64,000 bases of DNA, taken from assembly GCF_963662885.1 (NCBI RefSeq), contig NZ_OY760064.1, positions 479,543 through 543,542 on the forward strand. Reading direction: 5' to 3'. Under the pieces are notes generated by a model. That model saw only the letters and a list, made by a program, of their open reading frames with translations. It was not told the DNA's origin and searched no databases. Numbering within the stretch: position 1 is the first letter of the stretch; every line of letters starts with the position of its first letter. The translations under genes and the position numbers were made by a program. Positions 46,315-54,971 of this stretch are shown here, in pieces. This stretch comes from an uncultured Pseudodesulfovibrio sp. (lineage in GTDB: Bacteria > Desulfobacterota > Desulfovibrionia > Desulfovibrionales > Desulfovibrionaceae).

Positions 46315-46629
46315 ATGGCTGGAGGATTGGTCCGGTGGTATTGTCCCTGGTCAAATGTCAAGAATATAGCCATCTGCAACGTGGAGCGCAAAATCAAAGG
46401 TGGGTTGTTGTCGCCGGCCATAACCGGAACGTTCAAGGAGCTGGTCATCGAGATCCATTCCCCGGGCGACGTGTATTACGACAACTTGTTGCATAAGGCG
46501 TTGCGCGATTTGGTGGTCAAAGATGGTAGTATAATTCTATCAGTGGAGCGCCAAACGTCCATGGCTAAGGATCAAGTCTGTAAAATCTTGTTCGAACGCT
46601 GGCAGCAGGCACTCGACCAGAAGCGGTGA
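46315..46629 (+). CDS. Small protein of unknown function
   Basis: 104 residues, 10 bases after the small membrane protein and preceded by GAGG. Sequence has no membrane segment or clear motif; the mix of Val/Ile strands and a C-terminal amphipathic helix (ILFERWQQALDQKR) suggests a small alpha/beta domain. Function unknown. It forms the end of a 45496-46629 run. Confidence 0.6.
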   Translation: MAGGLVRWYCPWSNVKNIAICNVERKIKGGLLSPAITGTFKELVIEIHSPGDVYYDNLLHKALRDLVVKDGSIILSVERQTSMAKDQVCKILFERWQQALDQKR

Positions 46630-46657
46630 AGCCGGGCATAAGCCCGGCTTTCCTTTT
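46629..46657 (+). terminator. Intrinsic terminator
   Basis: 9-bp stem AAGCCGGGC / GCCCGGCTT with loop ATAA and a T-rich tail, directly at the stop of the 104-residue protein gene. Confidence 0.9.
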
Positions 46658-46681
46658 TCTTATGGGGGAGGGGGAAAGGGA

Positions 46682-46897
46682 TTAATCCACGAAGACGATG
46701 CAACCTTCAGGACAGGTGTTCATGATGTCGCGCACCTCTTCTTCGGTAACCTCGGACCTGCACACATAGGGCATGTCCAGGGCTTCGTCCCACTGAAATA
46801 CGTCCGGGTTGAGGTCGATGCACCCCTGGCAGGAGCGACAGTCACCCAACTCGATGGCCACTTCACGATGCTTGGTACAGGTATTGGTATCACTCAT
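46682..46897 (-). CDS. Ferredoxin, single [4Fe-4S]
   Basis: 71 residues. Cluster ligands CRSCQGC (CX2CX2C) and a later CP in MNTCPEGC, the single-cluster Desulfovibrio ferredoxin I style, in which the usual fourth Cys of the first motif is replaced (CIDLNPDVF). Start ATG 46897; a longer frame to 46981 lacks similarity. Soluble electron carrier, partner not evident. Confidence 0.88.
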   Translation of the reverse strand: MSDTNTCTKHREVAIELGDCRSCQGCIDLNPDVFQWDEALDMPYVCRSEVTEEEVRDIMNTCPEGCIVFVD

Positions 46898-47078
46898 AAT
46901 TTGATAATAATTACTGTTTGGCTTTGTGGCAAGCCTTATCACCATGATCCTTGATTTTTGAATCGACCATAAGGCGATCAATCCTTAACCCAACGCCAGT
47001 AGAGCGGGTAGTTGGCAGGATGGTCGGCCGGAGCATTCTTCATTGAATGCCGGACTGTTTTCCCTTACGGTGCCTGTC

Positions 47079-47609
47079 ATGCACAAGACGGGGAACATCT
47101 TTCTTATCGGGCCGCGAGCCTGCGGCAAGACCTGTGTTGGCCGGGCGTTGGCCCAGAGGCTCGGCATGGAGTTCGTGGATACGGACCACGCCTTTGTTGA
47201 GGCCGTGGGCATGGACATCGCATCATATGTCGAGGCCAACGGTTGGGATGCCTTCCGCGATGAAGAAGCCGCGACGCTTAGGCGCGAGGCGGAGCCTGGC
47301 GGACGGGTCATCGGCTGCGGCGGGGGCATTATCCTGCGCGAAGAAAACCGGGCCGTGCTGGCCAGGGGCGTGACGCTCTATCTCAGGGCCGGGGCCGAGG
47401 AACTGGCCCGGCGGTTGATGGCCGATCCACTGGAGGCGCAGAGGCCGTCCCTGACAGGCAAGTCCGTGGCCGAGGAGGTCCGGGAGGTCCTGGCTGCGCG
47501 CGCCGAGCTGTACGAAGGGTGCGCGGACCATGTCATCGAGGGCCGGGATCTGGACGGCACCGTGGACCGGGCGCTGGAGATAGTGAAAACCTTTTCCGAG
47601 CGTTTTTGA
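47079..47609 (+). CDS. aroL: Shikimate kinase
   Basis: 176 residues. P-loop GPRACGKT, the shikimate-binding DTDHAFVEAVG, and GCGGGIIL; ends with the RAELY lid helix region. Phosphorylates shikimate in the aromatic amino acid pathway. ATG 47079 is chosen because the P-loop is then at the family position; a TTG at 47043 is possible. Together with aroC (49706) it flanks the K+ uptake genes. The aroK/aroL paralogue choice is not certain. Confidence 0.85.
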   Translation: MHKTGNIFLIGPRACGKTCVGRALAQRLGMEFVDTDHAFVEAVGMDIASYVEANGWDAFRDEEAATLRREAEPGGRVIGCGGGIILREENRAVLARGVTLYLRAGAEELARRLMADPLEAQRPSLTGKSVAEEVREVLAARAELYEGCADHVIEGRDLDGTVDRALEIVKTFSERF

Positions 47610-47645
47610 CAGGTTGGGCCGTCAGGCATATAAGCGTGGAGAACC

Positions 47646-49010
47646 ATGCGCACTAAAGTCTTTTCGCCGTATTGGATGCCGGTCTGGTTCTTTGCCGGAG
47701 CCATCCTGATCGGCGCACTCATTCTTTATATGGACGTAAGCCACCCCGGTGGCCCGTTGTCCTTTGTGGACGCCCTGTTCACGGCCACGTCGGCCATGTG
47801 TGTTACAGGGCTGGCCGTGGTGGACACCGGTTCCTACTTCTCCACGCTGGGACTGGACGTCATCCTTGTCCTCATCCAGCTGGGTGGACTGGGAATCATG
47901 ACCTTCACCACCCTGATCATCCACCTGCTGGGGCGGCATGTCTCTCTGACCGACCGTCTGGCCGTGGGCCAATCCCTGCTGCACGATCCGTCATTCAGCC
48001 TGCCGAGATTCCTCATGCGGGTGGTCCTGTGGGCCTTCTCCTTCGAGGCGGCGGGCGCCCTGAGCCTCTGGCTCCTGGACCCGGTGGGGTTCAATCCCTA
48101 TTCGGCGGTCTTCCATTCCGTGTCCGCGTTCTGCAACGCCGGGTTCTCGCTGTATCCAGACTCCCTGACAAGATGGTCCGGCAACGGCGGGGTCAACATG
48201 GTCTTCATCGTGCTCATCACTGCCGGCGGTCTGGGCTTCTACGTGCTCAATGAATGCGGCACCCTGATCTGGAACGCCCTGTTCAACCGCAACCGCCGCA
48301 GGCGTGGCAAACCGCAGATGAGCTGGCATACGGCCATCGTGCTCAAGACCACCCTGGCCCTGGTCGTGGCCGGGACCGTGGTCATCTTCGTGGCCGAGGG
48401 CGCGGCGGGCAATGCGCCGAGCAACGTGTTCGAGCACTTCTGGAACGCCCTGTTCCAGTCCGTGACCTGCCGTACCGCAGGGTTCAACACCGTGGATATC
48501 GGCGGCATGACCAACGTGTCCCTGGCCTTCATGATGGTCTTGATGTTTATCGGCGGTTCGCCGGGCTCCTGTGCGGGCGGCATCAAGACGACCACCTTCC
48601 GCGCTCTGGTCGGTTTTGTCTGGGCCGAGTTCAGGGGCTGGGAACAGGTCCGCATCGGACGTTTCGCCCTGGACCAGAAAGCCATGAACAAGGTGGTCTC
48701 TCTGGTGACCATGAGCCTGCTTCTGGTGGGCGTAGGCACCATGATCCTGACTTCCATGGAGAGCGGCGACAGCTCGTATCTCATGGCACGCGGCGAATTC
48801 ATCGCCGACATGTTCGAATCCATTTCCGCATTTGCCACCGTGGGCTTGTCCACGGGCATGACCCCGTTGCTCGATGATTTCGAGCGGGTCACGCTCATCG
48901 TACTGATGTTCGTGGGGCGTCTCGGCCCCATCTGGATGCTCTCGGCCCTGCAAAGCTGGCAGTCCGAACGGCGCTTCAAGGTCCCGACCTCGACGCTGCC
49001 CTTCGGCTAG
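47646..49010 (+). CDS. Potassium uptake channel subunit (TrkH/KtrB family)
   Basis: 454 residues, the KtrB size class. Four M1-P-M2 repeats: P-loop selectivity glycines in CVTGLAVV, CNAGFSLY, RTAGFNTV and TVGLSTG. It forms the K+ pore and pairs with the RCK subunit encoded 20 bases downstream. No separate promoter is evident. Confidence 0.92.
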   Translation: MRTKVFSPYWMPVWFFAGAILIGALILYMDVSHPGGPLSFVDALFTATSAMCVTGLAVVDTGSYFSTLGLDVILVLIQLGGLGIMTFTTLIIHLLGRHVSLTDRLAVGQSLLHDPSFSLPRFLMRVVLWAFSFEAAGALSLWLLDPVGFNPYSAVFHSVSAFCNAGFSLYPDSLTRWSGNGGVNMVFIVLITAGGLGFYVLNECGTLIWNALFNRNRRRRGKPQMSWHTAIVLKTTLALVVAGTVVIFVAEGAAGNAPSNVFEHFWNALFQSVTCRTAGFNTVDIGGMTNVSLAFMMVLMFIGGSPGSCAGGIKTTTFRALVGFVWAEFRGWEQVRIGRFALDQKAMNKVVSLVTMSLLLVGVGTMILTSMESGDSSYLMARGEFIADMFESISAFATVGLSTGMTPLLDDFERVTLIVLMFVGRLGPIWMLSALQSWQSERRFKVPTSTLPFG

Positions 49011-49030
49011 ATCGACAAGGAGAATTTTCA

Positions 49031-49690
49031 ATGTCTGCAAAAAAGGAAATCGCCGTCATCGGGCTGGGCAAGTTCGGCTATGCCCTGGCCAAGGCTCTCA
49101 CCGAGCTTGGTCACTCCGTGGTCGGGGTGGACATCAACCCCGAATACGTGCGCCGGGCCCAGGATATCATCGCCCAGGCCTACCAGGCGGACGCCACGGA
49201 CGAGAAGATGCTCGGCCAGATCGGTATCAAGGAGCTGGACCGGGTCATCGTGTCCACTGGTGATTCCATGGAGGCGAGCATTTTGGTGGTCCTGAACCTC
49301 CAGGCCGTGGGGGTCAAGAACATCTGGGTCAAGGCCATCAGCGAGGCGCACGAGCGTGTCCTCTACAAGCTCGGCGTGCCGTTCGTGGTCTTCCCCGAAG
49401 CTTTCGTGGCCGCTCAGATGGCCAACCGGCTGACCGCGCCCGGCTTGCAGGAGTACTTCGGGCTGGGCAAGGACGTGGCCGTGCGCGAGATCATTGTGGA
49501 GAACTGGATCGGAAAGACCTTGCGCGATCTCAACCTGACCAATAAGTATCAGGTACAGGTCATCGCCTTCCGTCTGGCCGGGGATTCGGAATTTCATTTC
49601 GTGCCTCAGGCGGACAGGGCGCTCAAGGCAGGGGATGTTTTGGTCCTCCTCGGGCGGACCGAGGACATCATGCGGGTCGATAAATTTTAG
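49031..49690 (+). CDS. RCK-domain K+ channel regulator (KtrA/TrkA-like)
   Basis: 219 residues. RCK_N at about 5-135 with a nucleotide-binding GLGKFG loop and VVGVDINPEYV, then RCK_C at about 140-219. Gates the KtrB-like channel through nucleotide binding. RCK_C domains of this family bind c-di-AMP in Gram-positive bacteria; the window also encodes a CdaA. That link is inference. Confidence 0.92.
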   Translation: MSAKKEIAVIGLGKFGYALAKALTELGHSVVGVDINPEYVRRAQDIIAQAYQADATDEKMLGQIGIKELDRVIVSTGDSMEASILVVLNLQAVGVKNIWVKAISEAHERVLYKLGVPFVVFPEAFVAAQMANRLTAPGLQEYFGLGKDVAVREIIVENWIGKTLRDLNLTNKYQVQVIAFRLAGDSEFHFVPQADRALKAGDVLVLLGRTEDIMRVDKF

Positions 49691-49705
49691 GAAGCGGGAG
49701 CGAAC

Positions 49706-50770
49706 ATGAGCGGCAATACCTTCGGGCAGATCTTTCGGCTGACCACCTTCGGCGAATCCCACGGCCTTGGCCTGGGCGGCGTGGTGGACGGGTGCCCTCC
49801 GGGCATCCCCCTGGACGAGTCCATCATTCAGTCCGAGCTGAACCGGCGCAGGCCGGGACAGGGAGGGCTGGCCTCCACAACCCGGGACGAGCCTGATCAG
49901 GTCAAGATCCTGTCAGGCACTTTCGAGGGAAAGACAACGGGCACGCCCATCGGTTTTTTCGTGGAGAACACCAACCAGCGTTCCCACGACTACTCCAAGC
50001 TCAAGGATGTTTTCCGGCCCGGGCACGCTGATTTCAGCTACAACGCCAAGTACGGATTCCGTGACTACCGGGGCGGCGGACGTTCTTCGGGCCGTGAGAC
50101 CGTATCCCGCGTGGCCGGAGGCGCCATCGCACAGGAACTGCTGCGGCAGGAAGGGATTTCCGTTTATGCCTATACGGTGGAGTTCGGCGGCATAAAGGCC
50201 GAAGTCAAAGACTTCGAAGGTGCGCAGGATCGATCGTATTTCTGTCCGGACCCGGATATCATCGAGACCTGGGACGAGCGGGTCATCAAGGTCCGGGACG
50301 ACGAGGATACTCTGGGCGGCATTGTCGAGGTTCGGGCAACGGGATTGCCCGCCGGACTCGGTGAGCCCGTCTTCGGCAAGTTCGATGCGCGCATTGCGGC
50401 GGCGTTCATGTCCGTGGGCGCGGTCAAGGGCGTGGAGATCGGTTCAGGCATGGGAGCCGCGCGCAATTTGGGCAGCGAGAACAACGATCCCATCGGCCCG
50501 GACGGCTTCATGTCCAATAACGCGGGCGGCATCCTGGGTGGCATTTCTTCCGGTCAGGACGTAGTGGCCCGCGCTTACGTGAAACCCATCGCGTCCATCC
50601 TCCAGGAGCAGCAGACCATTACCACCAAGGGCGAGCCCACTTTCATCATGGTCGGCGGCCGCCACGACATCAGTGCCATCCCGCGCATCAATCCGGTTCT
50701 CAAGGCCATGATGGCATTGACCATCGCGGACCTGCTCCTGCTCGACAGGCGGCTGGGCGTACGTGATTAA
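49706..50770 (+). CDS. aroC: Chorismate synthase
   Basis: 354 residues. GESHGLGLGGVVDGCPPG near the start, then RPGHADFSYNAKYGFRDYRG and GGGRSSGRETVSRVAGGAIA, the conserved FMN-binding/active-site loops. Last enzyme of the shikimate pathway. 15 bases after the RCK gene; preceded by GGAAGCGGGAG. Confidence 0.96.
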   Translation: MSGNTFGQIFRLTTFGESHGLGLGGVVDGCPPGIPLDESIIQSELNRRRPGQGGLASTTRDEPDQVKILSGTFEGKTTGTPIGFFVENTNQRSHDYSKLKDVFRPGHADFSYNAKYGFRDYRGGGRSSGRETVSRVAGGAIAQELLRQEGISVYAYTVEFGGIKAEVKDFEGAQDRSYFCPDPDIIETWDERVIKVRDDEDTLGGIVEVRATGLPAGLGEPVFGKFDARIAAAFMSVGAVKGVEIGSGMGAARNLGSENNDPIGPDGFMSNNAGGILGGISSGQDVVARAYVKPIASILQEQQTITTKGEPTFIMVGGRHDISAIPRINPVLKAMMALTIADLLLLDRRLGVRD

Positions 50771-50794
50771 CGTCGATAGGAAATAGAAGTGAAA

Positions 50795-50826
50795 AGGCCG
50801 ACACACTCAGTGTGTCGGCCTTTTTG
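50795..50826 (+). terminator. Intrinsic terminator after aroC
   Basis: 10-bp stem GGCCGACACA / TGTGTCGGCC with a short loop (CTCAG) and a T5 tract. Confidence 0.9.
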
Positions 50827-50946
50827 TTTGAGGCATTGCTCGTCTTGCTTTGCAGAGAACCAACCGTGTCGTTCGATACTGACCACAACGATCGGTGTGT
50901 TTTGTACGTATCCCTGATCTCAGGCCAAGGCTGATTTTTTAATGTG

Positions 50947-51285
50947 CTACTTGACCTTTTTCAGGCGCACCGCCGTACCGTAGCAGGAGTAGTACTTGTC
51001 GCCCTCGGGGTGGAAGGCAACGGTCTCACGGTAGCCGACAATGGCGTCCGCGTTGACGTCCACGGCTTGGGCCATGAGCCCGTAGAAGGCGTTGTCGAAG
51101 ACGTAGCTTCGGCAGACGATGAGCCCGAAGGCGGACTGAATTTCCCGGCCCGGAACCGTCTCGGTCGTGACGATCTTCATCTTACCGGCCATGTAGATGT
51201 CTTTGGCCAGTGTCAGCCGATGATCGGTGCCGGCGTCGTCCTTGTCCGTGGCCTGCTTTCTGGGCGAACCGAATATGAGCGCCAT
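50947..51285 (-). CDS. YbjQ-family (heavy-metal-binding-like) protein
   Basis: 112 residues. KIVTTETVPGREIQSAFGLIVC near residue 36 and NADAIVGYRETVAF are the family pattern of YbjQ (UPF0145). Function in general unknown. Start ATG at 51285 with GGGGAG upstream; the frame to 51357 is not supported. Confidence 0.75.
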   Translation of the reverse strand: MALIFGSPRKQATDKDDAGTDHRLTLAKDIYMAGKMKIVTTETVPGREIQSAFGLIVCRSYVFDNAFYGLMAQAVDVNADAIVGYRETVAFHPEGDKYYSCYGTAVRLKKVK

Positions 51286-51372
51286 GCGTCTCCCCTCGAT
51301 GTAAGTAACTGAAAGTTGTTGCTCAGGATTTGTAGCGCACCACAAGGGCGGGGGCAAGCCCTTGCAAGGAAT

Positions 51373-51633
51373 GCCTCCGGCGGCCAGAGGTGGAAACTTT
51401 TGGGAAAAGTTTCCACCTCTGGACTCCCCCTTCCAAACTTTTTGTGTGCCTTCGGCAAGGCCGTGCGTTCGCGATAAGGCGTCCTGTAATTCAGAGTACT
51501 AAATGATCGCGCCGCTCCCCGCGAAGCGGCACCAAAAAGTTTGGGAAAAGGAGGGGATGGGGGTCCGGGGGAAGGGGAGGAAAGAACCCTTTTCAAAGGG
51601 TTTTTCCTCCCCTTCCCCCCGGCCGCCGGAGGC
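51373..51633. repeat. Palindrome-rich intergenic element
   Basis: Outer perfect 13-bp inverted repeat GCCTCCGGCGGCC (51373-51385) / GGCCGCCGGAGGC (51621-51633). Inside, one 18-bp inverted repeat (51384-51401 against 51405-51422, 3-base loop), and a second long one built of GGGGGAAGGGGAGG...CCTCCCCTTCCCCC (51567-51619). Further short complementary runs link CAAACTTTTTG (left) and CAAAAAGTTTG (right). The 410-base gap 51286-51694 has no gene. It resembles the GC-rich palindromic elements often seen between Desulfovibrio genes, but copy number cannot be judged from one window. Confidence 0.7.
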
Positions 51634-51635
51634 GC

Positions 51636-51677
51636 AAAAAAAAGAGCGGGCCGGTGCAACCGGGCCGCTCTTTTTTG
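51636..51677. terminator. Bidirectional terminator
   Basis: Stem AAAAAAGAGCGGGCCGGT / ACCGGGCCGCTCTTTTTT (one mismatch) around a short loop, T-rich on the + side and A-rich on the left, downstream of the M16 gene on the - strand. Confidence 0.75.
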
Positions 51678-51694
51678 TCGAGTAATCGAGTGAT

Positions 51695-54403
51695 CTACGG
51701 GGTGACCTTCATGAGGTAGGCTTTGTCCGGAGTGAGGTACTCTTTGACCATATCCTGGATTTCAGCCGGGGTGACGGTCTGTGCCCGTTCGATGAGCTTT
51801 TGTTCGTAGTTCAGGTTGAATCCGCGCACTTGCAGGCTGGCGGCCTCACGGCTCCGTGAGAGCAGGGACTGGTGATCCTGATAGTAGTCTCCGGTCAGGA
51901 TATTCCGTGCGCGATCGATTTCGTCCTGAGGCAGCGGGGTTGCGGCCAGATCGGCCAGGACCTTCTTGAAGCCGATCAGGGATTGATCGACCTTGTCGGG
52001 ACCGGTGCCGATATACAGGGCCATGAACCCGGTGTTGCGGCTCTGCCAGAGCATGGCGGTAACTGTGTAGGCCAACCCCTGCTTGTCGCGCAGGTCGCGG
52101 AAGAGCAGGCCGGACTGACCCGCCAGGGCGGCGCGCAGCAGTTCGAGCTTGGCGGACGCTTCCTGGTCGACTTTGCCCGGGGTGGGGAAGACCATCAGGA
52201 CGTGCGCCTGGTTGCGATCGGGAAGATGGATGTCATTTTCCCTGTCCTTGCCCCACTCGGGAGTGGTGAAGGCGTACTCGCCCGTAGGCGCGGTCAGGGT
52301 CTTGGCGATTTTGGTTGCGAATTCTTCCATGGCCGCCTGGTCGAAGTCGCCGCACACGGCCAGGGTGAACGGGTGCATGGACTGACGGCTCCAGAAGCGG
52401 ATGATGTCGGCAGTGGAGAACTGCTCCACGCCCTCGGGGGTGCCAGTATGCAGCAGGGCATACGGGCCGGTCTTGTAGAGGAACGGGAAGAGTCGGCGGA
52501 AAGCCAGGCCCAGCGGGCGGTCCTCGCTCTGCTTGATGCCGGCGATCTGGTCCTGCTTGGCCCGCTCCACTTCGGTCTGGGTGAAGGCGGGCCCGGTCAG
52601 GGTTTCGGTCAGCACGGGCAGTACCTGGCCGGTGAACCGCGTGGGGAACTTGGCCTCCACGGCGAATACGTTGCGACCGGCGGTTGAGCCCAGGCTGGCC
52701 GCGTGGTCGGAAAGGAAGTCCTGCAACTCAGTGGCGGACATCTTGATGGTTCCGCGCGTCAGAGATGCGGCGGTCAGGGCGGCCAATCCCTGCTGGGACG
52801 GTTCCAGTTCGCCGTCGCCGCCGGTCCAGTACATGGACATGGCGGTGTAGGGCAGGGTGTCGTCGGGCAACAGGATCAGCTTGGAGCCGCCGGGCAGGGC
52901 GACCTCGGCAGGCCCTGTAGCCTGCTTGGCGGCCTGCTGGGCCTTGGCGGCCTTCTTGGAAGGCCAGTTGGCTTCGGTGATGCCGGTCAGATCCTCGGCC
53001 GAGATCGGGGTGTCTTCCGGGGTGAGCACGGCCAGGGTCAGCCGGTCGGGCCGGATATATTCATCGAAAAGCCGCTTCATTTCGTCGCGGTTCACCTGGG
53101 TCAGGGCGAAGAGGTAGTTCTTTTCCGCCTGTTCGCCGTTGTCCAGGAACTGGAAGTAGCCGAGCTTGCCGGCCAGACCGGAAAGGGTCTCCTTGGCCAG
53201 GAACAGGGAGTTTTCGAGATTCAGCCGGGCCCGCTCGATCTCGCGGTCCGTGAAGTCCGCAGGGTCGAAGGCGGCCATTTCCTTGTTCAGCTCGGTCCAG
53301 AATTCGTCCACCTTGTCCGCGTCGAGCACGGCATGGACATAGAGCATGCCGCCTCGCTCAAGGGACAGCGGCGAGACCGAGATGTCGTCGACCAGCTGTT
53401 TTTCGTACTTGAAGGTTCGGTACAGGCGAGAGGTGTCGTCGCCGCCGAGCAGCTGGCAGAGCATCTCCAGGCCCGGGATTTCTGCCGAGGTACCGTAGGG
53501 GATGGGGAAGGCCGCGCCCATATAGACCTTGTTCCACTTGCCGGTCAGTTTGACCACGCGGGGGCCGTCGCCCGCCTCGGGCACGGGCAGGGGCGCGGGC
53601 GGGGTGAAGGACCGGGTGTTGATCAGGGAACCGACCAATTCGTCGGCTTCGGCCAGGATCTTGTCCGGATCGACCTTGCCTACAACGGCCAGAAGCATGG
53701 ACTGCGGCTGGTAGTGATCGGCGATGTACTGCTTGATCTGCGGCCGGGTGATGCCGGACACGGTCTCGCGGGAGCCGATGATCGGCCACTCGTAGCTGGT
53801 GTCTTTCCAGACCATGGATTGCAGGGTCTTGAACAATTTGCTGGTGGGCGTGTCCTCGCCGCGCTCGAGTTCCTCAAGCACGACCTTCTTTTCGCTTTCC
53901 AGTTCCTTGGGGTCGATGGTCTGGTGGAAGGCCATATCCGTGACCACGTCCATGCCCAGCTTCCACTGGGTTTCGGGAACCTCGACGTAATAGACGGTGT
54001 AGTCGAAGCTGGTGGCCGCGTTTAGGCTGCCGCCCACGGATTCGATCTGCCGGGCGGTTTCGCCGGGGCCTCGTTTGTCCGTACCCTTGAAGACCATGTG
54101 TTCGAGCAGATGGCTGATGCCCGCAATGTCAGGGGTCTCGTAGGCGCTGCCCGCATGTACGTACAGGCGGACGTTGACCAGCGGGAACCGGTCGTCCTCC
54201 TTGATGAGCACGGTCAGGCCGTTCTTCAGCTTGACGATGTGCGTGGCTGCCTGATCGGAGCCGTCCAGGGTGGGAAGGGACGCCGCCTTGGCGGTCGCCT
54301 GGGCCGAGGTCGGAACGGTTTCGGTACGGTTATTCATGGATGTTGTCTTGCAGCCCACGAGGAGCAGTGCAAGCCCCGCAAGCAATAATAGTTTTCGGAA
54401 CAT
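51695..54403 (-). CDS. M16-family zinc protease, lipoprotein
   Basis: 902 residues. Lipobox LLVGC with Cys18, so anchored to a membrane. The N-terminal M16 domain has the inverted zinc motif HLLEH at 98-102 and the downstream acidic EELERGED region. The C-terminal half is a second, inactive M16-type domain, with the usual fold but no HxxEH, including PDKVDQSLIGFKKVL. The start is ATG 54403 with GGAG 8 bases upstream; the frame runs open to 54634 but that part has no coding character. Role: degradation of small exported peptides (insulinase-like). Confidence 0.9.
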   Translation of the reverse strand: MFRKLLLLAGLALLLVGCKTTSMNNRTETVPTSAQATAKAASLPTLDGSDQAATHIVKLKNGLTVLIKEDDRFPLVNVRLYVHAGSAYETPDIAGISHLLEHMVFKGTDKRGPGETARQIESVGGSLNAATSFDYTVYYVEVPETQWKLGMDVVTDMAFHQTIDPKELESEKKVVLEELERGEDTPTSKLFKTLQSMVWKDTSYEWPIIGSRETVSGITRPQIKQYIADHYQPQSMLLAVVGKVDPDKILAEADELVGSLINTRSFTPPAPLPVPEAGDGPRVVKLTGKWNKVYMGAAFPIPYGTSAEIPGLEMLCQLLGGDDTSRLYRTFKYEKQLVDDISVSPLSLERGGMLYVHAVLDADKVDEFWTELNKEMAAFDPADFTDREIERARLNLENSLFLAKETLSGLAGKLGYFQFLDNGEQAEKNYLFALTQVNRDEMKRLFDEYIRPDRLTLAVLTPEDTPISAEDLTGITEANWPSKKAAKAQQAAKQATGPAEVALPGGSKLILLPDDTLPYTAMSMYWTGGDGELEPSQQGLAALTAASLTRGTIKMSATELQDFLSDHAASLGSTAGRNVFAVEAKFPTRFTGQVLPVLTETLTGPAFTQTEVERAKQDQIAGIKQSEDRPLGLAFRRLFPFLYKTGPYALLHTGTPEGVEQFSTADIIRFWSRQSMHPFTLAVCGDFDQAAMEEFATKIAKTLTAPTGEYAFTTPEWGKDRENDIHLPDRNQAHVLMVFPTPGKVDQEASAKLELLRAALAGQSGLLFRDLRDKQGLAYTVTAMLWQSRNTGFMALYIGTGPDKVDQSLIGFKKVLADLAATPLPQDEIDRARNILTGDYYQDHQSLLSRSREAASLQVRGFNLNYEQKLIERAQTVTPAEIQDMVKEYLTPDKAYLMKVTP

Positions 54404-54832
54404 GGATAAAACTCCATAAAATGGTCTTTCTCTCTGGATTAGACATGAAAATACTGTTTCGTGCGGTAAATAAGATAAGTCCGATTGCCCGGCTGGCAAG
54501 TTTCGCCGGGGTTCGTGCCCTGAGCGGTCAAATACCCTAACCGACGCGGCTGGAAATGGAAACCTGAAAAGCGGGCAACCGGAATCGGACATTTTTTCCC
54601 AGGTGTTCTTCCGGACGGGAGTTTTTTTGAACATTCACGAAAAAAGGACTGACCGGGTACGGGCGCTTGGTTGACCGCGCAATCAATACCTTTTTTCAAG
54701 GATGGCGGGGGCTGCGGCGGGAGAGAGAGCCCTTGTGATGCGCTTGGAGATATTGACAAATTTCTTTTTTCAAGACTACGTTCCAAAGTGATTGTCTAGG
54801 GTGCTTCTGTGTTCAACCAAACGGAGGAATGA
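54404..54832. other. Intergenic region before frdC
   Basis: 429 bases between the divergent M16 and frdC genes. No gene seen; it holds a candidate promoter (54753-54782) and AT-rich tracts. Confidence 0.6.
54753..54782 (+). promoter_or_regulatory. Candidate promoter of the frd operon
   Basis: Consensus -35 TTGACA (54753-54758), an 18-base spacer and TACGTT (54777-54782), then GGAGG at 54823-54827 before the ATG. The -10 is imperfect. Confidence 0.45.
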
Positions 54833-54970
54833 ATGTCCATAAGTTACGCACCAGCTGGCAAATCCGGCAAGTGGGATGGCGCGTTGGATTGGCTGCAAAT
54901 GCTGTCCGGTGCCAGCCTGATTTTGTTCATGTGGTGTCACATGCTGCTGGTTTCCAGCGTTGTCATCAGC
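54833..54970 (+). pseudogene. frdC: 5' fragment of fumarate reductase cytochrome b subunit, truncated
   Basis: 46 codons that match the start of Desulfovibrio FrdC: SISYAPAGKSGKWDGALDWL, then LILFMWCHMLLVSSVVIS, the first membrane helix with a haem-binding His. GGAGG precedes the ATG by 5 bases. After codon 46 the sequence changes abruptly into a foreign reading frame, so the rest of FrdC and the expected FrdA/FrdB genes are missing. This is the left junction of the anomalous block. Confidence 0.88.
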
Positions 54971-54971
54971 C

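Noticed and set aside
45496..46629. Type I restriction-modification system
   Set aside because: Only an N-terminal HsdR-like domain with altered core; no helicase, HsdM or HsdS in the neighbourhood.
54960..54971. In-frame TTG start for the VCBS protein at 54960
   Set aside because: It lies on the frdC side of the junction, so it is not the native start.
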